In this document: piece by piece, positions 16,887-25,599 of the stretch | How the letters are laid out: each line of letters begins with the position of its first letter | How positions within the stretch are numbered: the stretch's first letter is position 1 | DNA from: Fimbriimonadaceae bacterium | Lineage (GTDB): Bacteria; Armatimonadota; Fimbriimonadia; Fimbriimonadales; Fimbriimonadaceae | Length of the DNA stretch: 64,000 nt | Direction of reading: 5' to 3' | NCBI GenBank assembly: GCA_019187105.1 | Contig: JABAQM010000001.1 | Location: 1,488,001-1,552,000 of the forward strand | Position numbers and translations under genes: made by a program | The notes under the pieces: model-generated | What the model saw: the letters and a program-made list of their open reading frames with translations, nothing else | Database searches by the model: none | What the model was told of the DNA's origin: nothing

Positions 16887-18202
16887 GTCTGATGCCGGTG
16901 GTCCGCCTGGCAGCAGGAGATTCGCTCGCCGGTCGATTCCACCGCACCGTCGACGATGTCGTTCGAGTCAGCGTCGAGGAGACGATTCGTGATGTTCGTG
17001 AGCGAGGCGATGAGGCTGTCCTCGACCATGCCCGACGCTTTGACTGCCCGTCGCTCTCGCAGATCGCCGTATCGGAAGGTGAGCTCGAGTCCGCCTCGAT
17101 CGCCGCACACCTGGTCAATGCCATCAGGTTTTCATCGGCTCGCGTAAGGAAGTTCCACCAGCACCAGATTCGGTGGCTCCTTCCCGACCATGACCCCCTG
17201 TGGGGCTGGAGCTGGCGGGTAGCTGCGAGCTTGGATGCCGAGGCTGGCGACAGCTTCGAGGGTCAACGGTATCTGCCATTGAAAGTCGTTGGGGCGTATG
17301 TCCCTGGCGGCAAAGCCGCATATCCCAGTTCCGTTTTGATGAACGCGATTCCGGCCCAGGTTGCCGGCGTCGACAGGATCGTTCTCACCACGCCGTGCCG
17401 ATCGGACGGGCTGCTGCACCCGGGCGTCCTGGTCGCCGCACGCGAGCTTGGGATATCTGAACTGTTCAAGATTGGTGGCGCTGCCGCCATCGCCGCCATG
17501 ACGTTTGGAACGGAGAGCATTCCGAGAGTTGACAAGATCGTTGGGCCTGGAAACCTCTTTGTGAACGAGGCAAAGCGCCAGCTCTGGGGAAGCGTCGGCC
17601 TTGACAGCTTCGCCGGTCCAAGCGAGGTCGCCGTCCTGGTCGATGGGACGGCCAACCCGAGGTGGGCGGCTGCAGACCTGCTCACCCAGATAGAACACAG
17701 CGACGACAACCGAGCATTCCTGGTGGCTTGGTCAGAGGACGTGCTTCAGGCGGTGCTGTCTGCCGTAGAGACTGAGTTGGTCCATGCGCCGCGGGCGGAG
17801 TCGATGCGGCGTGCCCTCGCCAACCATTCTCAAGCCATTTTGGCCGTCGACAAAGAGCAGGCAATCGACGTCCTCAACGCGATCGCCCCGGAGCACGCGT
17901 CGGTCATGACCGCCGATGCCGAGGCCGACGCCGTCCGCATCGACCATTGCGGGTGCGTCCTCATCGGCGACTGGACGCCTCAGTCCGCGGGCGACTTCGT
18001 CAGCGGCCCTTCCCATACGTTGCCGACATCTGGTGGAGCGCGGTTCGGAAGCCCCGTCAACATCCTCGACTTCATCAAGGTTCAGAGCATCAGCCGCTTG
18101 ACCCAAGCCGACCTGGCCGAGCTGGTACCTGCCATTGAAGCGTTTGGCGAGATGGAAGGCTTTCCAAGCCACGCGCGCGGGGCAACCATTCGTCTCGAAT
18201 AG
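16883..18202 (+). CDS. hisD: Histidinol dehydrogenase
   Basis: HisD catalyses the last two steps of histidine synthesis, L-histidinol to L-histidine, with two NAD+. The 439-residue protein has the nucleotide-binding VPGGKAAYPSSVLMNAIPA, the zinc ligands in LLTQIEHSDD (Gln and His), the catalytic Glu-His pair in APEHASVM, the Asp ligand region in SAGDFVSGPSHTLPT, and a terminal His in SHARGATIR. All key residues seem intact. No other his gene is adjacent, so histidine biosynthesis is dispersed. It is translationally coupled to gltX through the ATGA overlap. Confidence 0.95.
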   Translation: MSLMPVVRLAAGDSLAGRFHRTVDDVVRVSVEETIRDVRERGDEAVLDHARRFDCPSLSQIAVSEGELESASIAAHLVNAIRFSSARVRKFHQHQIRWLLPDHDPLWGWSWRVAASLDAEAGDSFEGQRYLPLKVVGAYVPGGKAAYPSSVLMNAIPAQVAGVDRIVLTTPCRSDGLLHPGVLVAARELGISELFKIGGAAAIAAMTFGTESIPRVDKIVGPGNLFVNEAKRQLWGSVGLDSFAGPSEVAVLVDGTANPRWAAADLLTQIEHSDDNRAFLVAWSEDVLQAVLSAVETELVHAPRAESMRRALANHSQAILAVDKEQAIDVLNAIAPEHASVMTADAEADAVRIDHCGCVLIGDWTPQSAGDFVSGPSHTLPTSGGARFGSPVNILDFIKVQSISRLTQADLAELVPAIEAFGEMEGFPSHARGATIRLE

Positions 18203-18225
18203 CCGGATGAGTTAGAATCCTTCCG

Positions 18226-19092
18226 ATGCCTCGAATCGGGTGGGTAGGACTGGGGACAATGGGTGCGCCCATGGCTGGCCATCTACTCACAAAGGGCCAT
18301 GATCTCGTCGTCTGGAATCGCACCGCGACAAAGGCAGACGCTCTTGTCGCAGACGGAGCGTCGAGGGCAGAATCCCTAGCTGACCTGGCACCCTCCGCCG
18401 ATCTTGTCATCCTGTGCGTCGGAACCACCGAGGACGTCGGAGAATGCCTCGCCGAGATGGCGCCTCACGCGAGGCCAGAAACTACCTTTGTCGATCACAG
18501 TACGATCTCGCCCGAAGGCGCCATCCGCTTCCACCGTGATCTAGGAGAGCGCGGCATGCGGTTCATCGACGCGCCGATCACCGGCGGATCGATGGGCGCG
18601 ATCAATGGCACCCTCACCGTCTTTTGTGGCGGAGACGAGCGGGTCATCGAAACGGTCAAACCCGTTCTTGCCGCTTACAGCAAACGGGTCGAGCGAGTCG
18701 GTGGACCGGGATCCGGCCAGACCATGAAAGCAGCGAACCAGATCGCGGTAGCCGGTGCGCTGCTTGGCCTCTGTGAGTCCCTTGCTTTTGCCGCCAATGC
18801 TGGTCTCGACCTCAGCCAGACACGCGACCTTCTTTCGGGCGGCGCTGCAGGAAGCTGGGCCTTCGAGAATTACGGACCAAAAATCTTGAACTCCGACTGG
18901 TCTCCCGGCTTTTCCGTTAAGAACCAGCGTAAGGATCTTCGCTACTGCCTGGAAGCGGCTACCGACCAGAGGATGGAGTTGCCCGGTACGGCTCTCGTCG
19001 ACGAGCTTCTCGCGACGCTCAGCGCAGAGGGCCGTGGTGAGGAAGCGACGGCCGCTCTCTTCGAGGTTCTTCGGCGGAGAAAACGGCGGTGA
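18226..19092 (+). CDS. NAD(P)-dependent beta-hydroxyacid dehydrogenase (3-hydroxyisobutyrate dehydrogenase family)
   Basis: The 288-residue protein starts with the Rossmann motif IGWVGLGTMGAPMA (about 4-17). It has the substrate loop DAPITGGSMGAINGTL and the catalytic lysine in GQTMKAANQ, followed by an all-helical C-terminus. The family includes 3-hydroxyisobutyrate dehydrogenase, tartronate semialdehyde reductase and glyoxylate/succinic semialdehyde reductases; sequence alone does not choose between them. TAGAAT (18213-18218) is 7 bases before the ATG and there is no Shine-Dalgarno. The end overlaps the ABC gene by 4 bases. Whether the dehydrogenase and the importer share a substrate is unknown. 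Confidence 0.88.
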   Translation: MPRIGWVGLGTMGAPMAGHLLTKGHDLVVWNRTATKADALVADGASRAESLADLAPSADLVILCVGTTEDVGECLAEMAPHARPETTFVDHSTISPEGAIRFHRDLGERGMRFIDAPITGGSMGAINGTLTVFCGGDERVIETVKPVLAAYSKRVERVGGPGSGQTMKAANQIAVAGALLGLCESLAFAANAGLDLSQTRDLLSGGAAGSWAFENYGPKILNSDWSPGFSVKNQRKDLRYCLEAATDQRMELPGTALVDELLATLSAEGRGEEATAALFEVLRRRKRR

Positions 19093-20585
19093 GCCTCGCA
19101 GTCGAAATGCGGGGAGTAAGGAAGGGCTTTGGCTCCACCTGCGCGCTCGATGGTGTCGACCTTCTCGTCCAGCCGGCTACCGCCCACGCGATTGTCGGCG
19201 AAAACGGAGCGGGAAAAACGACGCTCATGAAGATCCTTTATGGCTCGTACCGGCCGGACGGGGGAACGATTTCCGTGCTCGGGGAGTCGGCGTCCTTCCT
19301 TAAGCCGCAAGACGCGATCGACCGCGGCATCGGGATGGTGTCCCAGCACTACAGCATCATTGGTGAGCTCACGTGCCTTGAGAACCTCATCCTCGGGGCG
19401 GAAGGCGGCGCCGTGCTGCGGACCAGGGAGCTGCAGGATCGGGCAGAGGGCCTGGCCCGTAAGATGGGCTTCTCCTTTGACTGGAACCAGCCTGCATCGC
19501 AACTTGGACCGGCCGGAAGTCAAAAGCTCGAGATACTCAAGCTGCTCTGGCGCGACTCCAAGATCATGATCCTGGATGAGCCGACGGCCATGCTCTCCCC
19601 ATCCGACGCCGAGGCCCTATTTGCCAGTCTTCGCGACTTGCTTGCCGAAGGTCGGACGATTCTCCTTGTCACCCACCGCCTGCCCGAAGTGATGGACTTC
19701 TGCCACGACGTTACCGTCCTTAGACGCGGGAAGCTCGTCGCCAGTACCGCTACGAAGGAAACGGACGCAAGGCAATTGGCAGAGATGATTGTCGGGCATA
19801 CGATCGCTGCGCCCCTCCCGTCACCACGCCAACCCTCGCCCGTCCTCTTGGATGTTCGGTCTCTAACGGTAAGGGACCACCGGGAGCACGAGGCCGTTCA
19901 GCAGGCGACGTTCCAGGTCGAAGCGGGTGAGGTCGTGGGCATTGCCGGCGTCGATGGCAACGGCCAACGGGAGCTGGTTCACGGCATTCTCGGCCTTGTT
20001 CCCGCCATGGGCGAGATTTCCCTTGCCGGAGAAAGGATCGAAACCTGGACAACCAAGCAGCGGCTCTTGGCAGGCATCCGCGTCATCCCGGAGGATCGCC
20101 ATGACGAAGCGATCGTGGAAGATTGGAGCCTGACCGAAAACGCAGGGCTTGGCCTGCAGATGATCGAGCCGATCCGACAAGGATCCAATCTCGCCACTGG
20201 CCGGCTCCACGAGATCGCCAAGCGCGCAAGTGAGCTGTTCGAGACTCGTTTCGCCAGCCTTAGTCAACCCATTCGCGGGCTCTCTGGGGGTAATCAGCAG
20301 CGATACGTGGCTGGTCGCGCGTTGCAGCTTGAACCGCTGCTGTTGCTCGCCTTTCAGCCGGCGCGCGGGCTGGACATCGACGCGACCCAAAGGCTGTATG
20401 AGACCATTCGCGAAACATGCCGCCGCACGGGAATGGGAGCAATCCTCATCTGTTTCGACATCGACGAGCTGCTGACCTTTGCCGACCGTATCCTCGTCCT
20501 TAACTGCGGCCGGCTCTCTGCGCTGCCACAGGGCCGAGAGTTCGACCGGCAAGAGATCGGCCGCATGATGGTGGGAGCGGCTTGA
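19089..20585 (+). CDS. Nucleoside-type ABC importer, ATP-binding protein with two ABC domains
   Basis: This tandem ATPase of 498 residues belongs to the family that powers BMP-type nucleoside/purine importers (YufO/NupO-like). Domain 1 has Walker A GENGAGKTT and Walker B MILDEPTAML. Its signature is unusual (LGPAGSQKLEI instead of a canonical LSGGQ). Domain 2 has the family-typical degenerate Walker A GVDGNGQREL and a clear signature LSGGNQQR. Its Walker B region ends AFQPARGLDIDA. One composite site is thus likely inactive, as in relatives. It is followed by two permeases with 4- and 8-base overlaps. The substrate-binding lipoprotein is missing from the cluster. Confidence 0.88.
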   Translation: MSLAVEMRGVRKGFGSTCALDGVDLLVQPATAHAIVGENGAGKTTLMKILYGSYRPDGGTISVLGESASFLKPQDAIDRGIGMVSQHYSIIGELTCLENLILGAEGGAVLRTRELQDRAEGLARKMGFSFDWNQPASQLGPAGSQKLEILKLLWRDSKIMILDEPTAMLSPSDAEALFASLRDLLAEGRTILLVTHRLPEVMDFCHDVTVLRRGKLVASTATKETDARQLAEMIVGHTIAAPLPSPRQPSPVLLDVRSLTVRDHREHEAVQQATFQVEAGEVVGIAGVDGNGQRELVHGILGLVPAMGEISLAGERIETWTTKQRLLAGIRVIPEDRHDEAIVEDWSLTENAGLGLQMIEPIRQGSNLATGRLHEIAKRASELFETRFASLSQPIRGLSGGNQQRYVAGRALQLEPLLLLAFQPARGLDIDATQRLYETIRETCRRTGMGAILICFDIDELLTFADRILVLNCGRLSALPQGREFDRQEIGRMMVGAA

Positions 20586-21580
20586 ATTTCCGGCTCATTG
20601 CCCTGATCCTGTCCCTCTTTGCCCTCGTGATTCTGGTCCTCAGCTGGTCCGGGTTTGCACCAGCTGACGTGTTTGGCGAGCTGTTTCGCGGGGCGTTTGG
20701 CTCGGCACGAGCGTGGACCGGAACCCTTCGCGAAACCACCCCGTTACTGATCGCCGGCATCGCGGTCTTTCTCGCCCTCCAGGCCGGCTTGTTCAACATC
20801 GGCATCGAGGGTCAATTCGTTGTGGGCGCGCTTACCGCAAGCGTCATCGGGCTGAGTCTGCCTGGACCGCTCGGGGCTGTCACCGGCATGGTGGGAGGGA
20901 TTATGGCTGGCGCACTTTGGGCGTTTCCCGCTGGCTGGATCAAGGCCTATCGTGGTGGCCACGAGGTGATTTCCACGATCATGCTCAACAACATCGCCGG
21001 CTTCTTGACAATCGGCCTGGTCGCGGGTCCGCTGAAGGCTCCGGGCCAGTCCAGCCCGTCCACCGGAACCCTGTCTCCAGAGACAATGGCGCCTTACCTC
21101 ATCGACCAGCCGCCTCTGCGTATTCACTCCGCCCTGGTCCTCGGGTTGGTGGGGGTTGGCGTACTGGCTTGGTTTCTCAGGCGACGAGTCGCCGGGTTCG
21201 AACTGCGCGCGGTTGGATCCAACCCAATTGCCGCCCGATTTGCGGGAGTGGATGCCAGAAAAGTGACGCTGATGGCGATGGTCTGCTCCGGTGCCATCGG
21301 GGGTCTGGCAGGAAGCCTTCAGGTCATCGCGTTCGAAGGCAGGTTCTATCAAGGCTTTTCGCCTGGCTATGGATTCGATGCCCTCGGCGTCGCCCTCCTC
21401 GCCGGGAGCTCCGCCTGGGCCCTCGTACCGAGCGCGCTCCTCTTTGGCGCGCTTAGCAAGGGCATCACTTTTGTTTCTGCCACGCTCAGCATCCCGCGCG
21501 GATTAGGCGGCATCCTCCTCGGTTTGCTTATCATCGGCTTTGCCGCCTACCGATACCGGAGGACCGATTCGGTTGGATAG
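20582..21580 (+). CDS. Nucleoside-type ABC importer permease 1
   Basis: The 332-residue permease of the BPD_transp_2 family (YufP/NupP-like) has about eight to ten membrane segments. Characteristic stretches are LFNIGIEGQFVVGAL and HEVISTIMLNNIAGFL, with a cytoplasmic coupling segment near GSNPIAARFAGV. The TTG start overlaps the ATPase stop (TTGA). It forms a heterodimer with the next gene product. Confidence 0.88.
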   Translation: MNFRLIALILSLFALVILVLSWSGFAPADVFGELFRGAFGSARAWTGTLRETTPLLIAGIAVFLALQAGLFNIGIEGQFVVGALTASVIGLSLPGPLGAVTGMVGGIMAGALWAFPAGWIKAYRGGHEVISTIMLNNIAGFLTIGLVAGPLKAPGQSSPSTGTLSPETMAPYLIDQPPLRIHSALVLGLVGVGVLAWFLRRRVAGFELRAVGSNPIAARFAGVDARKVTLMAMVCSGAIGGLAGSLQVIAFEGRFYQGFSPGYGFDALGVALLAGSSAWALVPSALLFGALSKGITFVSATLSIPRGLGGILLGLLIIGFAAYRYRRTDSVG

Positions 21581-22424
21581 CCTGCTCGCTTTCCTTGGCG
21601 CGGTAATCGCCTTGACCGCGCCGCTTGCGCTGGCCGCTCTTGGTGGGCTCGCCAGCGAACGATCGGGCATTGTCAACATCGCTCTCGAGGGACTTATGCT
21701 CGCGGCAGCTTGTGCGACCGCGATCGCCGGCATCGTGCTGCAAAGCGCTTGGGTCGGGCTCGGCGTCGGCGTCACCGCAGCGATTCTGCTTGCATGGGTG
21801 CACGTCGTCCTGACGCAGCAGTTTCGCATCGACCATATTGTCAGCGGCATGGGTATCAACGCCATCGCGATCGGTGGCACCAACTTCGCCTGGAGCCGCG
21901 TCACTAGCGCTGGGTCGGAAACCAAGGCGGTGATGTTCGGTACCACGCCCTACTACATCCTTGCCGCCACGCTTCCGGCGATCGCTGCATGGGCACTACT
22001 TCGAACACGATTCGGACTTCGGCTCAACGCCGTGGGCAACGCACCGGATAAGGCCGAGCAAATGGGGGTCAGCATCAGTAAGGTTCGCTTTGGAGCGCTG
22101 ACGGCGTGCGGTCTCCTTTGCGGCCTGTCGGGAGCCCTCATCGCATCAAATGCCGGCACTTTCACCGACAACATGACGGCCGGTCGAGGCTTTATCGCAC
22201 TGGCCGCCCTTATTCTCGGCGGTTGGCGTCCGCTTCCCGCTCTCGCGGCATGTGCGCTGTTTGGCACGTTCGACGCCCTTCAGCTGCAATTCCAGGGTAC
22301 ACAAATGATCGGCGCCAAAATTCCGTCTCAAGTATGGAACGCGGTGCCCTATGCGGTGACCCTGATCGCGCTTGCCGGATTTCTCGGCCGCGCCAAGCCA
22401 CCCGCCGCTCTAGGAAAAACATGA
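21573..22424 (+). CDS. Nucleoside-type ABC importer permease 2
   Basis: The second permease (283 residues, YufQ/NupQ-like) has the family motif SGIVNIALEGLML near its N-terminus and VGNAPDKAEQMGVSISKVRF as the coupling loop. The TTG at 21573 is preferred over 21540 because GGAGGA (21558-21563) lies 9 bases upstream. It overlaps the first permease by 8 bases and the following LolA-like gene by ATGA. The family pattern points to nucleosides or purines; sugars or autoinducer-like substrates remain possible. Confidence 0.88.
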   Translation: MDSLLAFLGAVIALTAPLALAALGGLASERSGIVNIALEGLMLAAACATAIAGIVLQSAWVGLGVGVTAAILLAWVHVVLTQQFRIDHIVSGMGINAIAIGGTNFAWSRVTSAGSETKAVMFGTTPYYILAATLPAIAAWALLRTRFGLRLNAVGNAPDKAEQMGVSISKVRFGALTACGLLCGLSGALIASNAGTFTDNMTAGRGFIALAALILGGWRPLPALAACALFGTFDALQLQFQGTQMIGAKIPSQVWNAVPYAVTLIALAGFLGRAKPPAALGKT

Positions 22425-23665
22425 TTGCAGCTTTTGCCGGACTCCTATTGACGGTTGCGCCTGCCGATGTGGCGGACCGAGCCGCCCAAGCCCACGATCG
22501 GCTCTTGCGCTTCAATGCGACGGTAATAGGCCGCCATGCTACGAAGGACAAGCAGCATCGCCAAGTTGTGTGGGATCTCCAAGTAGCCAGACCCGACCGG
22601 GTCCGTATCGCCCAACAAATCATCACGGGCAGACAACCTTACAACCGGTCGATCATCGTCAATGGCAGCCGCCTGATGATCATCGACGACAAGCTCCGAC
22701 AGTACACCGAGCAGCCCGTCAAAGGAAAGACGCTGGCAGAAAAGCTCAAGCGGGTAGGAACGCCGCTCGACGATCTCGTCGTAGCCGTGCTCGACGAGGG
22801 CGGCATCAAGAAGTTTATCGAGGGCGCCCGTAAGAAATACAAACTGCGGACCGAGCGGAATGCGATGCGGAGCGACAAGTACACGATAGCCTTCGATTCC
22901 CGCACCGGCTACCTCCAGTCGATACTCCAGTATTCCGGTACGGATATCTACTCGTGGAACTTGGGTGTCTCGGGCAGTCCGCCCGAATCAGCCTTCCTGC
23001 CTCCGGCCAACTATGCCAAGGTCAAGAGGTTTAAGGAGTCCCCGGCACCGTCTGCGACCGACTCCAAGACCAAGAGCGAGCTGGCCAAGGTACTCAATTT
23101 CTACGATCGGGACCGAAACCTGACCTATTCCACCAGCGGAACCCTCGGCACCACCAAGGCATGGGTGACCAGCAAGGGCCAAGCGCGCGAATCGGCTGGT
23201 GGCTGGGAGTGGTCGTTCAGCAAGGGAAACCTGACGGTCCGCTCATCTCGAAAAAAGCAGTTTTTTACGGGCAAGGCCACCCCTGGCCAGTTGGAATCCA
23301 AGCTCGCAAGGATCGGCGGGGTTCGGACTCCGATGCTGACCGATTTGGTCAAAGGCAAGAACCCGATTCGCCGCTGGATCGGCGCGGATTTCAGAGTCAG
23401 TCATGCGGGCACGCTCAAAATCGGCAAAGATCAAGTTGGCATCCTCCGGTCCGAATCCAAGGACCTGCGAATTTCGCTGCAGTACCGAACGAAGGATGGC
23501 GCCGTAACCCAGGTTACGGTCGAGTCGATCGAGAGGTCGGGCCGCTCTCGACTCACCAGTCAAACGAATTTCACCTACTCCGGCATCGGAGCTCCCATTG
23601 CGGCGAGCCAATTCAGCATGCCTAAGCCAGTTGGCTATGCCTCGCTGCCACTGAGCCGACTTTAG
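22421..23665 (+). CDS. Secreted protein with two LolA-like domains
   Basis: The 414-residue product has a short signal peptide (about 1-17). Two halves resemble the LolA/DUF2092 fold: residues about 20-195 and about 225-400. Parallel landmarks are a long strand-rich segment, TLAEKLKRVGTPLDDLV in the first half and QLESKLARIGGVRTPMLTDLV in the second. LolA-like proteins carry or sense lipids in the periplasm. The ATG overlaps the permease stop (ATGA), so it is co-expressed with the ABC importer. It could serve envelope lipid handling or a role tied to the transporter; neither is proven. Confidence 0.7.
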   Translation: MIAAFAGLLLTVAPADVADRAAQAHDRLLRFNATVIGRHATKDKQHRQVVWDLQVARPDRVRIAQQIITGRQPYNRSIIVNGSRLMIIDDKLRQYTEQPVKGKTLAEKLKRVGTPLDDLVVAVLDEGGIKKFIEGARKKYKLRTERNAMRSDKYTIAFDSRTGYLQSILQYSGTDIYSWNLGVSGSPPESAFLPPANYAKVKRFKESPAPSATDSKTKSELAKVLNFYDRDRNLTYSTSGTLGTTKAWVTSKGQARESAGGWEWSFSKGNLTVRSSRKKQFFTGKATPGQLESKLARIGGVRTPMLTDLVKGKNPIRRWIGADFRVSHAGTLKIGKDQVGILRSESKDLRISLQYRTKDGAVTQVTVESIERSGRSRLTSQTNFTYSGIGAPIAASQFSMPKPVGYASLPLSRL

Positions 23666-23744
23666 GGGACGCTGCTATCGCTTCGCCGGTTTAGGCGTCG
23701 TAATACTCGCGCAAGCGGCAATAATGAGAACAGGAGCTCGAACC

Positions 23745-25040
23745 ATGAAAGCGCTAACGTGGATCGTCGTGGGTGCCTCTTTGGCCATCGTTGGATGCGG
23801 AGGTAACTCTGACAACACCGGACCCAACAACTTCGGCAATCGTTACAATCGGGAAGATCGCGCAAACGGAGCCGGCGGCACGAAGAATGGCTCGGGCGAC
23901 CCGGCAATGCAGGCCATGATAACCAAGATCTCGACTGGCAACCGCGAATTCGCGATTCGATTGGCGAAGCAGCTGGGCAGTTCGACCACGGCCAACCTTG
24001 GGTTCGCGCCTTACAGCATTTCGCAGGCGCTCCAAATGGCCGCCGCCGGCGCAAACAGTTCGACCGAGCAGGAGATGGCGAAGGCGATTAATGTCAATAA
24101 CTTGCAGGCCAGCGACCGCGCCATTGCTGCCAACGAGCTCGCCGGCAAGCTCAAGGACGCCGATCCGGCCGTCCAGTTCGATACTGCCAATTCGGTATGG
24201 ATCGCGACCGGCTTTCCTATCCGCTCCGACTACCTGAAGGAAGTCTCCGAAAAGTTTCAGGCGAAGGTGTCCGAGGTGGACTTCTCCCAACCGGAAACCC
24301 CCGCCACCATCAACAACTGGGTCAAAGAGGCAACCAAGGACAAGATCGATTCCATCGTGCCCGAGAAGATCGAACCGAACGTCCGCATGTACTTGATTAA
24401 CGCGGTGTACTTCAAGGGTAAATGGTCCACCCCATTCGAGAAGGAAGCGACGACCGAACAGGATTTCATCAAGGCTGACGGGTCCGCCGTCAAAGCGCCA
24501 TTAATGCGGCGCAACGGAATGATGAAAACCTACGAGTCGGATGACCTTCGCGGCGTCTGGCTGCCGTATGGCAGCGACCGTTTCGGCATGGCCGTATTGG
24601 TACCGAAGGACGGCAAGTCCGTATCTTCCGTCCTCGACGGGCTCAATCTCAAGACTTGGCGAACCCTTGAACAAGGAGCCAAGACGCAGCAGGCCATGAT
24701 CGTATTGCCTCGGTTCGAGGTCGGATCCAGCATCGATTTGAAGCAGCCGCTCGAAGCCCTCGGCATGAAGCAGGCCTTCGTCGCCGATCAAGCCGACTTC
24801 AGCCGCATGCGCTCGGAGAAAGACCTCTTCATCACAGCCGTCCGGCACAAGGCCGTTATCAAGGTTGATGAGGAGGGAACCGAGGCTGCCGGCGCTACGG
24901 GAGTAGAAGTCGGCGTGACTTCGATCCCACAGTACTTTGAGGTCGTAGCCAACAAGCCCTTCGTCTTTCTGATCTTCGACGGCCAAACGGAGACCATCCT
25001 GTTCGGCGGGATCGTCAACGATCCGACTAAAAAGGACTAG
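23745..25040 (+). CDS. Serpin-family protease inhibitor, lipoprotein
   Basis: Serpins trap serine or cysteine proteases by a loop-insertion suicide mechanism. The 431-residue product has a lipoprotein signal (C18 in AIVGCGG), a polar Asn/Gly-rich linker (about 20-45) and a full serpin domain. Landmarks are NLGFAPYSISQALQMAAAGA, NAVYFKGKW, and the inhibitory hinge DEEGTEAAGAT. The last is small-residue rich, as required for loop insertion. The signature FVFLIFDGQTETILFGGIVNDP ends the protein. The start at 23745 follows AGGAG (23732-23736). The P1 residue is probably Thr or Ser near GVTSIP, so the target protease is unclear. It lies convergent with a small lipoprotein gene. Confidence 0.93.
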   Translation: MKALTWIVVGASLAIVGCGGNSDNTGPNNFGNRYNREDRANGAGGTKNGSGDPAMQAMITKISTGNREFAIRLAKQLGSSTTANLGFAPYSISQALQMAAAGANSSTEQEMAKAINVNNLQASDRAIAANELAGKLKDADPAVQFDTANSVWIATGFPIRSDYLKEVSEKFQAKVSEVDFSQPETPATINNWVKEATKDKIDSIVPEKIEPNVRMYLINAVYFKGKWSTPFEKEATTEQDFIKADGSAVKAPLMRRNGMMKTYESDDLRGVWLPYGSDRFGMAVLVPKDGKSVSSVLDGLNLKTWRTLEQGAKTQQAMIVLPRFEVGSSIDLKQPLEALGMKQAFVADQADFSRMRSEKDLFITAVRHKAVIKVDEEGTEAAGATGVEVGVTSIPQYFEVVANKPFVFLIFDGQTETILFGGIVNDPTKKD

Positions 25041-25585
25041 GGTCCACTTAGGTATTCGAGATAGCGTTGTTGAGACTCGTTCTCGTGTTGTTCCTGCCGC
25101 ACGAGACCGAGTCCCTCGGCAAATGTCGACTTGAGAACCAGCTTCTTGGTCGGCAAGTCGATCGTGAGAACAACGGCGATGCCGCGCAACTGTCTTCCTC
25201 CCAGTGCGACCTTCGACGGCGATTGATCCAGAACGGCCGTGGCTTCCACCGAACGGTTGGCGGCAGTAATGATTCCTGACCAGCTCAATCTACGATCCTC
25301 CGGTTGAAGCACCAGGATCGGAATCGGCGGGGAATACGTGGTTCCGGCGAGGTTCTCGGCCAGGACCTTGCCATCCTTGACGGCCAGGCGTGAGTATCCC
25401 ATCGCTCCACCGAGTTCATAGCCGGACACTCCGGCAACCGAGAGCTCACGGGTGACCGCAACGTCTTCCACGCGGCTCAACAAACCCGAGCGGATGGCGT
25501 AGGTCCACCGCGCCTCGCGTGATATCGGGAAGTAAGAAGTCTGAGGGCGGTCGCAGGCCACCCCGAAGAAAAGGACTCCGGCCAA
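25037..25585 (-). CDS. Putative lipoprotein of unknown function
   Basis: The 182-residue product begins MAGVLFFGVACDRPQ, with a possible lipobox cysteine at residue 11. The signal is unusually short and lacks N-terminal basic residues. The TTG at 25585 is the only usable start after an in-frame stop, because the upstream sequence (VKRTGW) has no ATG, GTG or TTG. The rest is beta-rich with a conserved-looking GLGLVRQEQHE near the end, resembling periplasmic DUF-type proteins. No family was recognised. It lies 14 bases behind pcrA and overlaps the serpin end by 4 bases. Confidence 0.6.
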   Translation of the reverse strand: MAGVLFFGVACDRPQTSYFPISREARWTYAIRSGLLSRVEDVAVTRELSVAGVSGYELGGAMGYSRLAVKDGKVLAENLAGTTYSPPIPILVLQPEDRRLSWSGIITAANRSVEATAVLDQSPSKVALGGRQLRGIAVVLTIDLPTKKLVLKSTFAEGLGLVRQEQHENESQQRYLEYLSGP

Positions 25586-25599
25586 CCACCCGGTTCGCT

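Noticed and set aside
20583-20585. Missing start for the first permease
   Set aside because: TTG 20582 is a normal alternative start in an overlapping TTGA arrangement.
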